Shown in pieces: positions 32,190-42,306 of a stretch of 64,000 bases of DNA. The notes beneath the pieces are model-generated. The model had not been told where the DNA came from. It was given only the letters and a program-made list of their open reading frames with translations, and ran no database searches. The number at the start of each line of letters is the position of its first letter. Positions within the stretch are counted from its first letter, which is position 1. The position numbers and the translations under genes are program-made. Origin of the DNA: Haliscomenobacter sp033763495 (lineage in GTDB: Bacteria > Bacteroidota > Bacteroidia > Chitinophagales > Saprospiraceae); assembly GCF_033763495.1 (NCBI RefSeq), contig NZ_JANRKL010000228.1:1-64000 (forward strand), in the 5' to 3' direction.

Positions 32190-34571
32190 CTACTCGCTGC
32201 GCAGACTCTTCACCGGATTCGCCAATGCCGCCCTCACACTTTGAAAGCCCACCGTCAAAAACGCGATCAGCATCGCTACTACACCCGCCACTACAAAGAT
32301 CCACCCGTTCAGTTCCACTTGATAAGCAAAGCCCTCCAACCAGCGATCCATACAGTACCAGGCTAGGGGCGAAGCAATAAGAATGGCAATCAATACCAAG
32401 TGCAAAAAGTCTTTGGCCAGCAAATTCACAATGCCCGCAACTGAGGCTCCCAGCACCTTACGAATACCAATCTCTTTGGCACGTCGTTCCGCCATAAAAG
32501 ACACCAGCCCCAACAAACCTAAACAAGAAATAAGAATAGCGATGCCCGCGAAAAATCTCGACAAAACGGTGATGCGTCCTTCTGCTGCGTACATCTGCTG
32601 GTATTGCTGATCCATAAAACGGAATTCAAAGGCATACCCTGGGTTCATTTGTTTATAGATGGTTTCGATGGCCGCTAGTGCGGCGCTTTCTTTGCCTTGA
32701 GCAATTTTTACTACGATGAAAGTGGTCTCAGGTGGTTCAAAGCGCATCACCAAGGGGCGAATATTCTCGTGAATGGAATTGTCAAAAAAGTCTTTCACTA
32801 CCCCTACAATGATTTTGTCTTCGCCCCACATGCGGACCTTTTTGCCTATTGGGTCTTTGATGCCCATGGCTTTGATGGCGGTTTCATTAAAAATCAGGCT
32901 GTTTTTTTCATCGCCAAATTTTCTGGAAAAACCACGCCCTTGAACTATTTCCATCCCCAGGGTTTCGATCAAATCGTAATCCGTTGTTTTGACCGAAAAA
33001 TTCACTTCTTGATCTTCGGGTTTACCTTCCCAAGAAATGCCTCCGGTACTATCGTCCTCATTGGCTAGGGCCAGGGCTCCGCCCAAAGTGGCCACACTTT
33101 TTACTTCGGGTAAAGCTTTGAGGCGGTCTAGAAACGCTGGCGTATTGCTCATCAGCGGGCCCTCCCGATTCAGGGTAATCACATTGTCGCGATTGTAACC
33201 CAGATTCATGGTCTGGATGAACTGCATTTGTTTGTTGATCACCATCACCGCCACGATGAGCAAGAAGGAAATGACGAACTGGAAAACCACCAGCCCTTTT
33301 CTGGCCAGGAGTTCAGCAAAAGAAGCGCGTAATTTGCCTTTCAAGATAGAGATCACGGGCAAACCCGACAAATAAAAAGCAGGATAAGCCCCCGCCAACA
33401 AACTGGTCAGCAAAGTAATCCCCAACAAATAAGCAATATTGAGCGGAGTGATCGCCAAGTGGATGGCCTTGCCTGCAAACATATTAAAAGCGGGTAAAAA
33501 GATGAGCACCATGATCAAAGCCATGACCAAAGCCAGGCCACTCACCAGCATAGACTCGCTCAAAAATTGAAAAATCAGATTTCCACGCGCCGAGCCCACG
33601 GCTTTTCTCACCCCAATTTCTTTCTCGCGGGTTTGTGCGTTGGCGGTGGCCAGGTTGATAAAGTTGATGCAGGCAATGATCAAGATAAACAGCCCAATGA
33701 TGGAAAACAAGCGGACATAGTCAATCCTGCCTCCAGCTTGAATCCCGCCTTCGTAATGACCATACAAATAAGCGCTGGAATAAGGACGTACAAAAAGCTG
33801 GAAGCGATCACCCTCACCTTTGCCTTTCAGGTAGTGCTCAATTTTGGCATTGAACGCGCTGATGTCGGTACCCTTTTTGAGTTGTAAAAAAGTAGTGGGG
33901 CCCTCGTTCGACCATTCTTTGAGCGAAGGTATGGCTTCAAAAAGCTTTTCCTTGGTCAACATCAGGTCAAATTGTTTGCTACTATTGGCTGGAACATCTG
34001 CAAATACCCCGGTGATGGTGGCCAGTCCACTAAATTCATAAAAACTCCACTCTACGGGTTTACCCATTGCTTGGTGAGGGTCACCGTACAAACTTTTGGC
34101 TAAACTGGCAGAGATCACCGCGCCATTTTTATGCTGCATCACCTCGTTTGCTTGGCCTTCGAGCAAGGGGTAGGAAAAAATTTCAAAAAAGTTGTTTTCA
34201 GCAAAGGCGGTCGCTGGTTTAAAAACTTTGGATTGCTCCGTTTTCAGGCTCAGGGGAATATTGTTGTCCGTAAAGGGGTAAAACATACAGCCTTTTTCTA
34301 TCTCCGGAAAATCCTGGGCTAAAGACTCTCCCAACAAACCTTGGGTAGCTTCAAGTATATTGATCGATTTATTGGCATGCCCAATTTCCATGATTTGATA
34401 CAACTGGCTGTCTTTCTTATGGAATTTATCCACCGAAAGTTCGTCTCGTACCCACAAGGAAATGAAAAACACCGCAGCCAGTGCCACGGAAAGTCCAATC
34501 ACATTGATCAGGAATGCGCCTTTGTGTTTCCACTGGTTTCTCCAGGCTATTTTTAGGTTGCGACTGTTCAT
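32190..34571 (-). CDS. MacB/FtsX-type ABC permease (paralogue B)
   Basis: 793 residues, MNSRNLKIAWRNQWKHKGAF. It has TM1 near 25-45, a periplasmic core, TMs around 280-420 with REKEIGVRKAVGSARGN, and C-terminal TMs with RAKEIGIRKVLGASVAGIV. It ends NPVKSLRSE. It is closest to paralogue C in length and in the N-terminal words (WVRDELSVDKFHKKD here, WVKDELSVDTFNEKD in C), which suggests tandem duplication. It is the last gene of a three-gene minus-strand run, 23 bases after C. Confidence 0.88.
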   Translation of the reverse strand: MNSRNLKIAWRNQWKHKGAFLINVIGLSVALAAVFFISLWVRDELSVDKFHKKDSQLYQIMEIGHANKSINILEATQGLLGESLAQDFPEIEKGCMFYPFTDNNIPLSLKTEQSKVFKPATAFAENNFFEIFSYPLLEGQANEVMQHKNGAVISASLAKSLYGDPHQAMGKPVEWSFYEFSGLATITGVFADVPANSSKQFDLMLTKEKLFEAIPSLKEWSNEGPTTFLQLKKGTDISAFNAKIEHYLKGKGEGDRFQLFVRPYSSAYLYGHYEGGIQAGGRIDYVRLFSIIGLFILIIACINFINLATANAQTREKEIGVRKAVGSARGNLIFQFLSESMLVSGLALVMALIMVLIFLPAFNMFAGKAIHLAITPLNIAYLLGITLLTSLLAGAYPAFYLSGLPVISILKGKLRASFAELLARKGLVVFQFVISFLLIVAVMVINKQMQFIQTMNLGYNRDNVITLNREGPLMSNTPAFLDRLKALPEVKSVATLGGALALANEDDSTGGISWEGKPEDQEVNFSVKTTDYDLIETLGMEIVQGRGFSRKFGDEKNSLIFNETAIKAMGIKDPIGKKVRMWGEDKIIVGVVKDFFDNSIHENIRPLVMRFEPPETTFIVVKIAQGKESAALAAIETIYKQMNPGYAFEFRFMDQQYQQMYAAEGRITVLSRFFAGIAILISCLGLLGLVSFMAERRAKEIGIRKVLGASVAGIVNLLAKDFLHLVLIAILIASPLAWYCMDRWLEGFAYQVELNGWIFVVAGVVAMLIAFLTVGFQSVRAALANPVKSLRSE

Positions 34572-34594
34572 ATGATTCTTATTTTTTGTATTCT

Positions 34595-36976
34595 TTATTC
34601 AGATTTTAAAGACTTCACCGGATTCGCCAGCGCCGCCTTCACACTTTGAAAACCGATGGTCAAAAAAGCTATTAACAACGCCATTACCCCGGCTGCCGCA
34701 AACATCCAACCATTCAATTCCACGCGATAAGCAAATCCCGCCAGCCAACGATCCAGGCCATACCAGGCCAGGGGCGAAGCAATCACAATCGCGATCAGCA
34801 CCAATGCCAAAAAGTCTTTGCTCAACAAACTAACAATCCCGGACACCGAAGCACCAAGCACTTTGCGCAAACCAATCTCTTTTCTACGGCGTTGAGCAGC
34901 AAAGGCGACCAAACCAAATAAGCCCAAACAGGAAATGAGGATCGACAGTGCGGCAAAATAATTGGAGAGGCTGGAAACCCGAAGTTCGGCAACATAAAGC
35001 GCTTGATAATCCGCGTCGAGAAAAGAGTATTCAAAGGTGTATTTTGGATGAAAAGCGCGGTATTGACTTTCAATTGCTTTCAGTGCAGCTTGCTCTTTTC
35101 CCGCGTCCACTTTCACCAAAACATGTTGCCCCATTTCAGTGCCCCTAAACCTAAAAATTAAAGGGGTGATCTGCTGATGCAAAGACCCGTATTGAAAATC
35201 CTGGACTACACCAATGATTTGACTTTCAAAATTCCCTTGTTTGATGACCTTTCCAACCGGATTTGCTAAGCCCATCATGCGCACCGCCGATTCGTTCAAA
35301 ATGATATTGGCACCATCATCAGCAAAGTTTTTTGAAAAACTGCGGCCTTCTTTCAGTTTTATGCCCAAGGTTTCAATCACGTCGTAACCAATCCTCGGCG
35401 ATTTAAACAAATAGGCCTCATCGGATTTTTGGCCGCGCCAGGAAAACCCAGACACCGCATCTTTGCCATTCAAAATACTTTCTGGCATTGTCGCTACCTG
35501 CTCCACTCCGGGCAGAGCTTTTAGTGCGCTCACAAAAGCTTCAGGGTTTTCTCCATAGCTGCCTTCTCGTTGGAAAGTGATGATGTGATTGCGGTCGTAG
35601 CCTAAATTTTTGGATTGGATGAAGGCGATTTGCTCTTTCACCGTGATGAAGCCCACGATAAAGCAAAAAGAAACCACAAACTGAAAAACGACCAATCCTT
35701 TGCGGGTGAACAGTTGCAAAGGTGAAGTAGTCAACTGTCCTTTCAACACCGCAATCGGTTTGAATCCGGACAGGTACAAGGCTGGATAAGCGCCAGCCAG
35801 CACACTGCTCAACAAAATGACGCCCAACACCGCCAATAAAAACGGTGGATCAAGGGCGAAAAAGAGCTGTTTGCTGGTGAGTTCATTAAACACAGGTAAC
35901 GCAATCCCAACCACTAACAACGCAATAGCCATCGCTAAGCTGGTCAGTAAAAGGGTCTCACCAAAAAACTGCGCAATCAAGTGCCCACGCCCCGCGCCCA
36001 ATGATTTTTTAACCCCCACCTCTTTCATTTTATCCATGGCTTGCACTGTGTAGAGGTTGATGAAATTGATGCAGGCAATCAATAAAATGAATAGCGCAAT
36101 GAGTGAGAACAAGCGCACGTATTGGATTCTGCCACCCGCTATTTTCCCATTCTCGTAATTCCCATGCAAGTATTGATCTGAAAATTTTTGGAGAAAAATC
36201 GAGCAAATCTCATTTCCGGGAGCTTTTGAACGGGTATAACCCTCTATTTTCTGGCCGAATTTTTCAAGGTCAGTCCCCTCTTTCAGCAAGAGGTAAGTTT
36301 CTGCATAAGTACTGTTCCAGGTTTTGGCATTGGCGTCGGCATCTAGCAAAAGGCCAAAATTGAAAATAATGTCAAACTGGCGACTGGCATTGGCAGGTGG
36401 GTTTTCAAAAACTCCGGCGATCTCCAGAGGAATCCCGAAGTCTAATTTATGCGCCCATTCTAAATGAGTTCCAATCAGATTAGTCGTACGGCCAAAAAGG
36501 GTCTGGGCCAATTTTTCAGAAATCACCACCCCCGCTTTTTCCGTCAAAACCAGGTCTTTGTTGCCTTCCAAAAGTGGATAGCTGAACACATTGAAAAAGT
36601 CTTTGCTCGCAAAAATTCCTTGCACCTTTTTGGCCTTTTCAGCATGCGATGCAACCCCTTTCCCGGCAAAAAAATCCATAAATCCATTCACCGCCACCGC
36701 CTTTTCTACTTCGGGCATTTCTTGCGGAGCTGCCTCCACCAATGGATAGGGCGTATAATCAAGCGTGAGTACCTCGTTGGGCAATTTTAGGCTGTACATT
36801 GCCTTGTAAATTTGCGCATCCTTTTCATTGAAAGTATCCACGCTTAGCTCATCTTTTACCCATAAAAAAATGAACAAAACACAGGCCAACGCAGAAGAAA
36901 GCCCAATCAGATTGAGAAGGGTAAACTGGCGGTTTTTTAACAAGCTTCGAGTAATCAGTTTTAGGTAAGTTTTCAT
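34595..36976 (-). CDS. MacB/FtsX-type ABC permease (paralogue C)
   Basis: 793 residues, MKTYLKLITRSLLKNRQFT. The topology is the same as B: TM1, a large periplasmic loop, three TMs with KMKEVGVKKSLGAGRGH, a second loop, and three TMs with RRKEIGLRKVLGASVSGIV. It ends NPVKSLKSE. The gaps are 16 bases to D upstream and 23 bases to B downstream, so D-C-B is very likely one operon. The first FtsX coupling motif is the least conserved of the set (VKKSLG in place of VRKALG). Confidence 0.88.
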   Translation of the reverse strand: MKTYLKLITRSLLKNRQFTLLNLIGLSSALACVLFIFLWVKDELSVDTFNEKDAQIYKAMYSLKLPNEVLTLDYTPYPLVEAAPQEMPEVEKAVAVNGFMDFFAGKGVASHAEKAKKVQGIFASKDFFNVFSYPLLEGNKDLVLTEKAGVVISEKLAQTLFGRTTNLIGTHLEWAHKLDFGIPLEIAGVFENPPANASRQFDIIFNFGLLLDADANAKTWNSTYAETYLLLKEGTDLEKFGQKIEGYTRSKAPGNEICSIFLQKFSDQYLHGNYENGKIAGGRIQYVRLFSLIALFILLIACINFINLYTVQAMDKMKEVGVKKSLGAGRGHLIAQFFGETLLLTSLAMAIALLVVGIALPVFNELTSKQLFFALDPPFLLAVLGVILLSSVLAGAYPALYLSGFKPIAVLKGQLTTSPLQLFTRKGLVVFQFVVSFCFIVGFITVKEQIAFIQSKNLGYDRNHIITFQREGSYGENPEAFVSALKALPGVEQVATMPESILNGKDAVSGFSWRGQKSDEAYLFKSPRIGYDVIETLGIKLKEGRSFSKNFADDGANIILNESAVRMMGLANPVGKVIKQGNFESQIIGVVQDFQYGSLHQQITPLIFRFRGTEMGQHVLVKVDAGKEQAALKAIESQYRAFHPKYTFEYSFLDADYQALYVAELRVSSLSNYFAALSILISCLGLFGLVAFAAQRRRKEIGLRKVLGASVSGIVSLLSKDFLALVLIAIVIASPLAWYGLDRWLAGFAYRVELNGWMFAAAGVMALLIAFLTIGFQSVKAALANPVKSLKSE

Positions 36977-36992
36977 AGCTCTATGTTTAAAT

Positions 36993-39467
36993 TTATTCGC
37001 TGCGCAAGGATTTCACCGGATTCGCCAGCGCCGCCTTCACACTCTGAAAACCAATCGTCAAAAACGCAATACCAACAGCCACTACACCCGCCACTGCAAA
37101 CATCCACCACTGCATATTGATGCGGTAGGCAAATTCAGCCAGCCATTGGTTCATAAAGTACCACGCAACAGGAGATGCAATGAGAATGGCCAACAAGACG
37201 AGTTTGAGAAAATCTTTGGCCAGCAAGGTAGTGATGCCAAAAACGGAAGCACCCAACACCTTGCGAATGCCAATTTCTTTGGTGCGTTGCTCCGCAGTAT
37301 AAGCTGCCAACGCAAACAAACCCAGGCACCCAATGAACAAAGCCAAGGCCGTAAATACCCCCAACAAGGTCGCTGCTCGCTGTTCTTCCTGATACAAGTT
37401 GCCAAAAGAATCGTCCAGGAAATCGTAATCAAAAGGAGCACCAGGAATTTCCTTCGCCCACAGGGCTTTGGTCTTCCCGATTACTGCCTTTTCAGATCCC
37501 GGTGCCAGGCGCAGCGACATATAGGATGCCCAGGTGCGGTAAGTTTTGGAAGATTCGTGGAAAATGGCGGCGGGTTCGATGGCAGCACGGATGGTTCCAC
37601 TGTGAAAATCGCGCATCACGCCCACTACTTGAAAACGTTGATTGTCATTGCCAGGATAAGTCAACCATTTGCCAATGGGGTCTTCCCAACCAATTGTCTT
37701 GACTGCCGCTTCATTCAAAATCACCGACGTGGAATCACTTTGGGAATTACTGGCGTAAAATCCACGGCCTTGGATGATCTCGATACCTAAGGTTTGGATA
37801 AAATCAGCATCGGTCAAAAAAGAACTCAAGGCGAGGTTTTTGATCACCGCGTGTTTTTGATTGCCTTGATCGGGTTCATAATAATCGCCAAAGCTTCCAA
37901 CGGAAGGCAAAAAAGTAGAATGAGATGCTGCTTTGACCTCTGAAATTTGTAGCAAGCGCTGGCGGAAAGCTTCCATTTTACCGGGTTCTTCCAAATTGCG
38001 CAGCATGGGCATGATCATCACATTTTCCCGCTGTAAGCCTGGCGATTGTTTCAGCGCAAATTGCAATTGCTGGTACACTACCCAGGACCCCAGCATCAAA
38101 CTCACCGACACTGCAAACTGGAATACCACCAGGCCATTCCGCACGCCCGCATGGCCGCCTCGGGTAGAGCTACCCATTTTTCTAAAAATCTCGGTAACCT
38201 TGAAGCGGGAGAGGAAAAATGCCGGATAAGTACCGCCTAGTAGCCCCGCCACACAGGTCAGCAGCAAACCAATGCCCAATACTTTGAGGCTTAAGAGGCC
38301 ACTCAATCCCATTTGCATCCCCGTCAATTGGTTAAACAAGGGCAGCGCTACTGCCGCCAACACAAAGGCCAATGCCCACGCTATGAAGCTAAAAAATAGG
38401 GATTCTGCCAAAAATTGTCCGACCAAGGTACCACGTTGTGAGCCCAGGGCCTTGCGTACACCAACCTCCCGAGCGCGTTGCATCGAACGAGCCGTAGCCA
38501 AGTTCATAAAGTTGACACAAGCCAGTAGCAGAATCAAGCCACCGATGAGTGCATACGTCCGCACTTGTTTGCCATTGCCCAGGGTGGTGAGCCGGGTAAA
38601 CTGGAGAGCTTGACCCAGGTGCAAGTTATTGAGTGGAAAAAGTTTGACATTGTAGCGGTCGCCTTTTTTTAGTTGAGCCAGCAGATCAATGCCAATCCGA
38701 TTGTAAGCGGCTGGAGCATGTGCTTTTACCATTGTAGGAAATTTGGCTTCCAGCGCTGCCAATTTTTCTGGCGTAACTGCTTCTCTGAGCTTCACCCAAG
38801 TATCTACCTGCAACCAAATCCAGCTCCAGGCAAAATTTTCCACCACTTTGAAAGTGCTCATGGAAAGCAAAAAATCGAAGCGTACCGTAGAATTCAATGG
38901 CAGGTTTTTCGCCACCCCGGTCACCGTGTATTGAGTATCGTTGAAGAAGAGGGGTTGCCCCATCGGAGATTTTTTCCCAAAATATTTCTCGGCCATCCGT
39001 TCGCTGAGTACCACGGTGTTGCTGCGGTCAAGGGCCGTACTGGCATTGCCTTGCAACATGGGGAAGTCGAACAGTTCCAGAAAAGCCGTATCGGCCCCAT
39101 AAGCTGTATTTTCATTAAAAACCAGGGGTGCTTGCCCTCGCGTTTCGCGCCTTACGACCGTTTCCTGGAGGAAAAAAGTACGCGCAGCCGTTTCCACCTC
39201 TGGGAAATCCTGTAAGATTCGGGGGCCCAGTGGAGGCGGGGTATTGGTGGTCAATCCTTCTTCTTCTCCAAATTTAAGATCTAGACCCACTGCGCAAATC
39301 CGATTCACATCGGGCACAAAGTTGTCATAACTTCTTTCGTGCAACACAAACAAGCCGATGAGCCAAGTTGCGGCTAGCCCTACGGCCAAGCCACTGATGT
39401 TAATGAGGGTGTAAAGGCGGTTTTTTTGAAAATTGCGAAGGGCAATTTTTAGAGCAGTTGTAAGCAT
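36993..39467 (-). CDS. MacB/FtsX-type ABC permease (paralogue D)
   Basis: 824 residues from the ATG at 39467 (MLTTALKIALRNFQKNRLYT); the frame to 39497 adds ten residues not seen in the paralogues. Motifs are RAREVGVRKALGSQRGT and RTKEIGIRKVLGASVFGIT, and it ends NPVKSLRSE. It is the first gene of the D-C-B operon and divergent from the S9 peptidase gene with 265 bases between, where the operon promoter must lie. No membrane-fusion, outer-membrane or ATPase partner is encoded here. Confidence 0.88.
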   Translation of the reverse strand: MLTTALKIALRNFQKNRLYTLINISGLAVGLAATWLIGLFVLHERSYDNFVPDVNRICAVGLDLKFGEEEGLTTNTPPPLGPRILQDFPEVETAARTFFLQETVVRRETRGQAPLVFNENTAYGADTAFLELFDFPMLQGNASTALDRSNTVVLSERMAEKYFGKKSPMGQPLFFNDTQYTVTGVAKNLPLNSTVRFDFLLSMSTFKVVENFAWSWIWLQVDTWVKLREAVTPEKLAALEAKFPTMVKAHAPAAYNRIGIDLLAQLKKGDRYNVKLFPLNNLHLGQALQFTRLTTLGNGKQVRTYALIGGLILLLACVNFMNLATARSMQRAREVGVRKALGSQRGTLVGQFLAESLFFSFIAWALAFVLAAVALPLFNQLTGMQMGLSGLLSLKVLGIGLLLTCVAGLLGGTYPAFFLSRFKVTEIFRKMGSSTRGGHAGVRNGLVVFQFAVSVSLMLGSWVVYQQLQFALKQSPGLQRENVMIMPMLRNLEEPGKMEAFRQRLLQISEVKAASHSTFLPSVGSFGDYYEPDQGNQKHAVIKNLALSSFLTDADFIQTLGIEIIQGRGFYASNSQSDSTSVILNEAAVKTIGWEDPIGKWLTYPGNDNQRFQVVGVMRDFHSGTIRAAIEPAAIFHESSKTYRTWASYMSLRLAPGSEKAVIGKTKALWAKEIPGAPFDYDFLDDSFGNLYQEEQRAATLLGVFTALALFIGCLGLFALAAYTAEQRTKEIGIRKVLGASVFGITTLLAKDFLKLVLLAILIASPVAWYFMNQWLAEFAYRINMQWWMFAVAGVVAVGIAFLTIGFQSVKAALANPVKSLRSE

Positions 39468-39732
39468 TGGGAAGGCATTTGGTAAGGTGTAGGCCAATTT
39501 TTATGCCAAATGAATAAGATGTTGTTTTTCAGTTTTTTACCAAATTACCAATCTCTTCTAACTGTCCGATTTTGAACAAGCTTGTGCGATTTTGGAAAAC
39601 AAGTACAAGCATTCATCTTCACAACCCTAACATATCCCCCACCAAAACGCCCAATCGACGACATACCCACTTCCCTAAGTTGTCCAAGTGTTAGATTGTG
39701 GCTAATTTAACTTTAAATAAAACCAATTTGTC

Positions 39733-42186
39733 ATGCTAACACGACAACTGTTTTCTATCGTCACCGGATTTTTACTATGTGCTGCGGCGCCCCTATGCGC
39801 CCAGGAGGATGTAGCCTACAAAACACCGCCCAAAACCATTTCCGATATGCTCCTGGCCAAACCTGCACCCAATGTGAATGTGGATGAGAAAGGCCAATGG
39901 ATGTTACTAACTGAAGTGAGTACCTACCCTTCGGTGGAGGAATTGGCTCAACCTGAACTGCGCATTGCGGGTTTGCGGATCAATCCCAAAAACTACTCGC
40001 CCAGTCGCCAAAATTTTATCAACAACCTGTACCTGAAAAACATCGCTACTGGGAAGGAATCCAAAATCACCGGTTTGCCAGTGCCACTTAATGCTGGAAA
40101 CGTAAGGTGGAGCCCAACGGATAAAAAAATTGCCTTTACCAATACCCTGGGCGATCACGTCGATTTGTACGTCATCGACATTGCCACACTCAAAGCCACC
40201 AAAATCAATAAAATGGGGGTCAATGCCGTGTTGGGTGCCAGCTACCAATGGTACGACGACAATACCATCTTGTACAAGGGAATTCTCGCACCTGCTGCAA
40301 GTGCACCGCCCAAACCGATCATGCCCAAGGGCCCAACTACCCAGGAAAACTATGGCAAAGCAGCTCCCCAACCTACCTTCCAGGACTTGATCAAAAGCCC
40401 TCATGATGAGCAGTTGTTTGGCTTTTATGCCAAGTCTCAACTGGTGAAAAACGTGAATGGAGTGGAAACCAAAATTGGGCTGCCTGCCATTTACGCCAGC
40501 ATCGACATTTCCCCCGATAAAAAGTACCTGTTGACCCGGACTTTGAACAAACCTTTCTCTTATTTGGTCACAGCCAACCGTTTTGCTTCTACTGTAACCA
40601 TCACGGATCTTACTGGAAAAGTGGTGAAAAAACTGGTTGATTTGCCATCAGGTGAAACGACTCCAAGCGGTCGTGACAACGTACAAAATGTACCTCGTGG
40701 CATCGAATGGCGCGATGACGAAGCGGCTACCGTCGTTTGGTGTATGCCCCTCGACAGTGGCATGATCAAAAAGAATGTAGAATACCACGATGCGGTGTAT
40801 GCCCTCAGTGCTCCTTTTACGGGCAATGAAAAAGAGCTGTTCAAAACCAAGTTGCGTTACTATGGTACATCCTGGGGCAATGCCAATCTGGCCCTGGTTA
40901 CCGAGGGACTTGGCAGCAAACAAATGACCCGTACCAATCGCTACAACCCCAGCACCGGCGAATTGAGCATGCTAATGGAGCGCAATACCACCGATGCTTA
41001 CGGTAACCCCGGCTTACCGGTTACTGAAATGAACCAGTACAATCGCAGTGTCATCAAAACCATCGATAACGGCAGCAAAATTTTGATGAATAACCCTACC
41101 GGAGCTTCTCCTAAGGGCGACTTGCCATTTTTGGCTACCCTGGACCTGAACACCAAAAAAACCGACATCATTTGGCGTTGCCCCGAGGGCACTTTTGAAT
41201 CGGTAGTAAGTGTACTCGATGCAGATAAACTGACGCTACTGACGCGCCGGGAAGACGAAAAAACGATGCCCAACTATTGGCTCAAGGACCTGAAATTGCG
41301 CATTGCCGACCGGAAAATCACCAATTTCACCAACCCTTATCCACAATTGGACGGCGTAAGCAAGGAAAAAATCACCTACAAACGCGCCGACGGGGTTGAC
41401 CTCACCGGGGATTTGTACCTACCCAAAGGTTACGACCCCAAACGCGATGGGCCCCTGCCAACCCTCATCTGGGCTTACCCTCGCGAATTCAATTCTGCTG
41501 CCGATGCGGCCCAAATTCGGGGTAGCGAGCACCGCTTCACCTTGTTGAACTGGGGCTCACCAATTTTCTACGTGACTCAGGGTTACGCGGTGCTCAACAA
41601 CGCAGAAATGCCCATCGTAGCAACAGATCCGAGCAAACAACCCAACGACAACTTTGTAGATCAGGTGAAAATGAATGCTGAAGCAGCCGTCAACAAACTG
41701 GCCGAAATGGGTGTGGGCGACCGCAACCGCATGGCGGTAGGTGGCCACAGTTACGGTGCCTTTATGACGGCCAACCTCTTGGCGCATACCAACCTGTTCA
41801 AAGGAGGGATTGCACGCAGTGGTGCCTACAACCGGACTTTGACCCCCTTTGGTTTCCAAAACGAAGACCGGACTTATTGGCAAAACCCCGATTTGTACCA
41901 CGCCATGAGCCCATTCAGCTTTGCGGACAAAATCAAAACGCCGATTCTGTTGATCCACGGTGAAGCGGACAACAACACGGGTACCTACCCGATCCAAAGT
42001 GAGCGGATGTTCAATGCCATCAAAGGACATGGGGGCACCGTAAAATTTGTGAGTCTACCGCACGAAAGCCACGGTTATGCTGGCCGGGAAAACATTCTGC
42101 ACATGCTGCAGGAGCAGTTTGGTTGGTTGGAGAAGTATGTGAAGAATGCGAATGTGGATGCGGGTAAGGTGAGTCCGAAGCCTTAA
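39733..42186 (+). CDS. S9 family serine peptidase (glutamyl-endopeptidase-like)
   Basis: 817 residues, secreted (signal LFSIVTGFLLCAAAPLCAQ). The N-terminal beta-propeller region (about 60-540) is followed by the alpha/beta-hydrolase domain. The catalytic triad is S673 in GGHSYGAFM, D746 in HGEADNNTG and H780 in PHESHGY. The overall plan is that of the prolyl oligopeptidase family and resembles the plant and bacterial glutamyl endopeptidases. It probably cleaves peptides in the periplasm. TAACTTTA about 25 bases before the ATG could be a -7 element. A single-gene unit followed by a long hairpin. Confidence 0.9.
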   Translation: MLTRQLFSIVTGFLLCAAAPLCAQEDVAYKTPPKTISDMLLAKPAPNVNVDEKGQWMLLTEVSTYPSVEELAQPELRIAGLRINPKNYSPSRQNFINNLYLKNIATGKESKITGLPVPLNAGNVRWSPTDKKIAFTNTLGDHVDLYVIDIATLKATKINKMGVNAVLGASYQWYDDNTILYKGILAPAASAPPKPIMPKGPTTQENYGKAAPQPTFQDLIKSPHDEQLFGFYAKSQLVKNVNGVETKIGLPAIYASIDISPDKKYLLTRTLNKPFSYLVTANRFASTVTITDLTGKVVKKLVDLPSGETTPSGRDNVQNVPRGIEWRDDEAATVVWCMPLDSGMIKKNVEYHDAVYALSAPFTGNEKELFKTKLRYYGTSWGNANLALVTEGLGSKQMTRTNRYNPSTGELSMLMERNTTDAYGNPGLPVTEMNQYNRSVIKTIDNGSKILMNNPTGASPKGDLPFLATLDLNTKKTDIIWRCPEGTFESVVSVLDADKLTLLTRREDEKTMPNYWLKDLKLRIADRKITNFTNPYPQLDGVSKEKITYKRADGVDLTGDLYLPKGYDPKRDGPLPTLIWAYPREFNSAADAAQIRGSEHRFTLLNWGSPIFYVTQGYAVLNNAEMPIVATDPSKQPNDNFVDQVKMNAEAAVNKLAEMGVGDRNRMAVGGHSYGAFMTANLLAHTNLFKGGIARSGAYNRTLTPFGFQNEDRTYWQNPDLYHAMSPFSFADKIKTPILLIHGEADNNTGTYPIQSERMFNAIKGHGGTVKFVSLPHESHGYAGRENILHMLQEQFGWLEKYVKNANVDAGKVSPKP

Positions 42187-42202
42187 GCGCAGCATTCCTG
42201 AG

Positions 42203-42286
42203 GTGCTTCTTTGGTGTCTTAGGTTTCTTAGGTGGTGAAAATTGTGTTTTTTACCACCTAAAAAACTTAAAACACCAAAGAAGCAC
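42203..42286. terminator. Long inverted repeat, 34-bp arms
   Basis: Arms 42203-42236 and 42253-42286 with three non-Watson-Crick positions and a 16-nt loop. It lies between the convergent stops of the S9 peptidase (42186) and the surface protein (42307). The apex words AGGTGGT / ACCACCT match those of the repeat at 27821. Confidence 0.75.
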
Positions 42287-42306
42287 TTTAGGAGCTTGCA
42301 TAATGT

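Noticed and set aside
27892..39467. A complete MacAB-TolC type exporter
   Set aside because: Only permeases are present; no ATPase, adaptor or outer-membrane channel gene is in the window.
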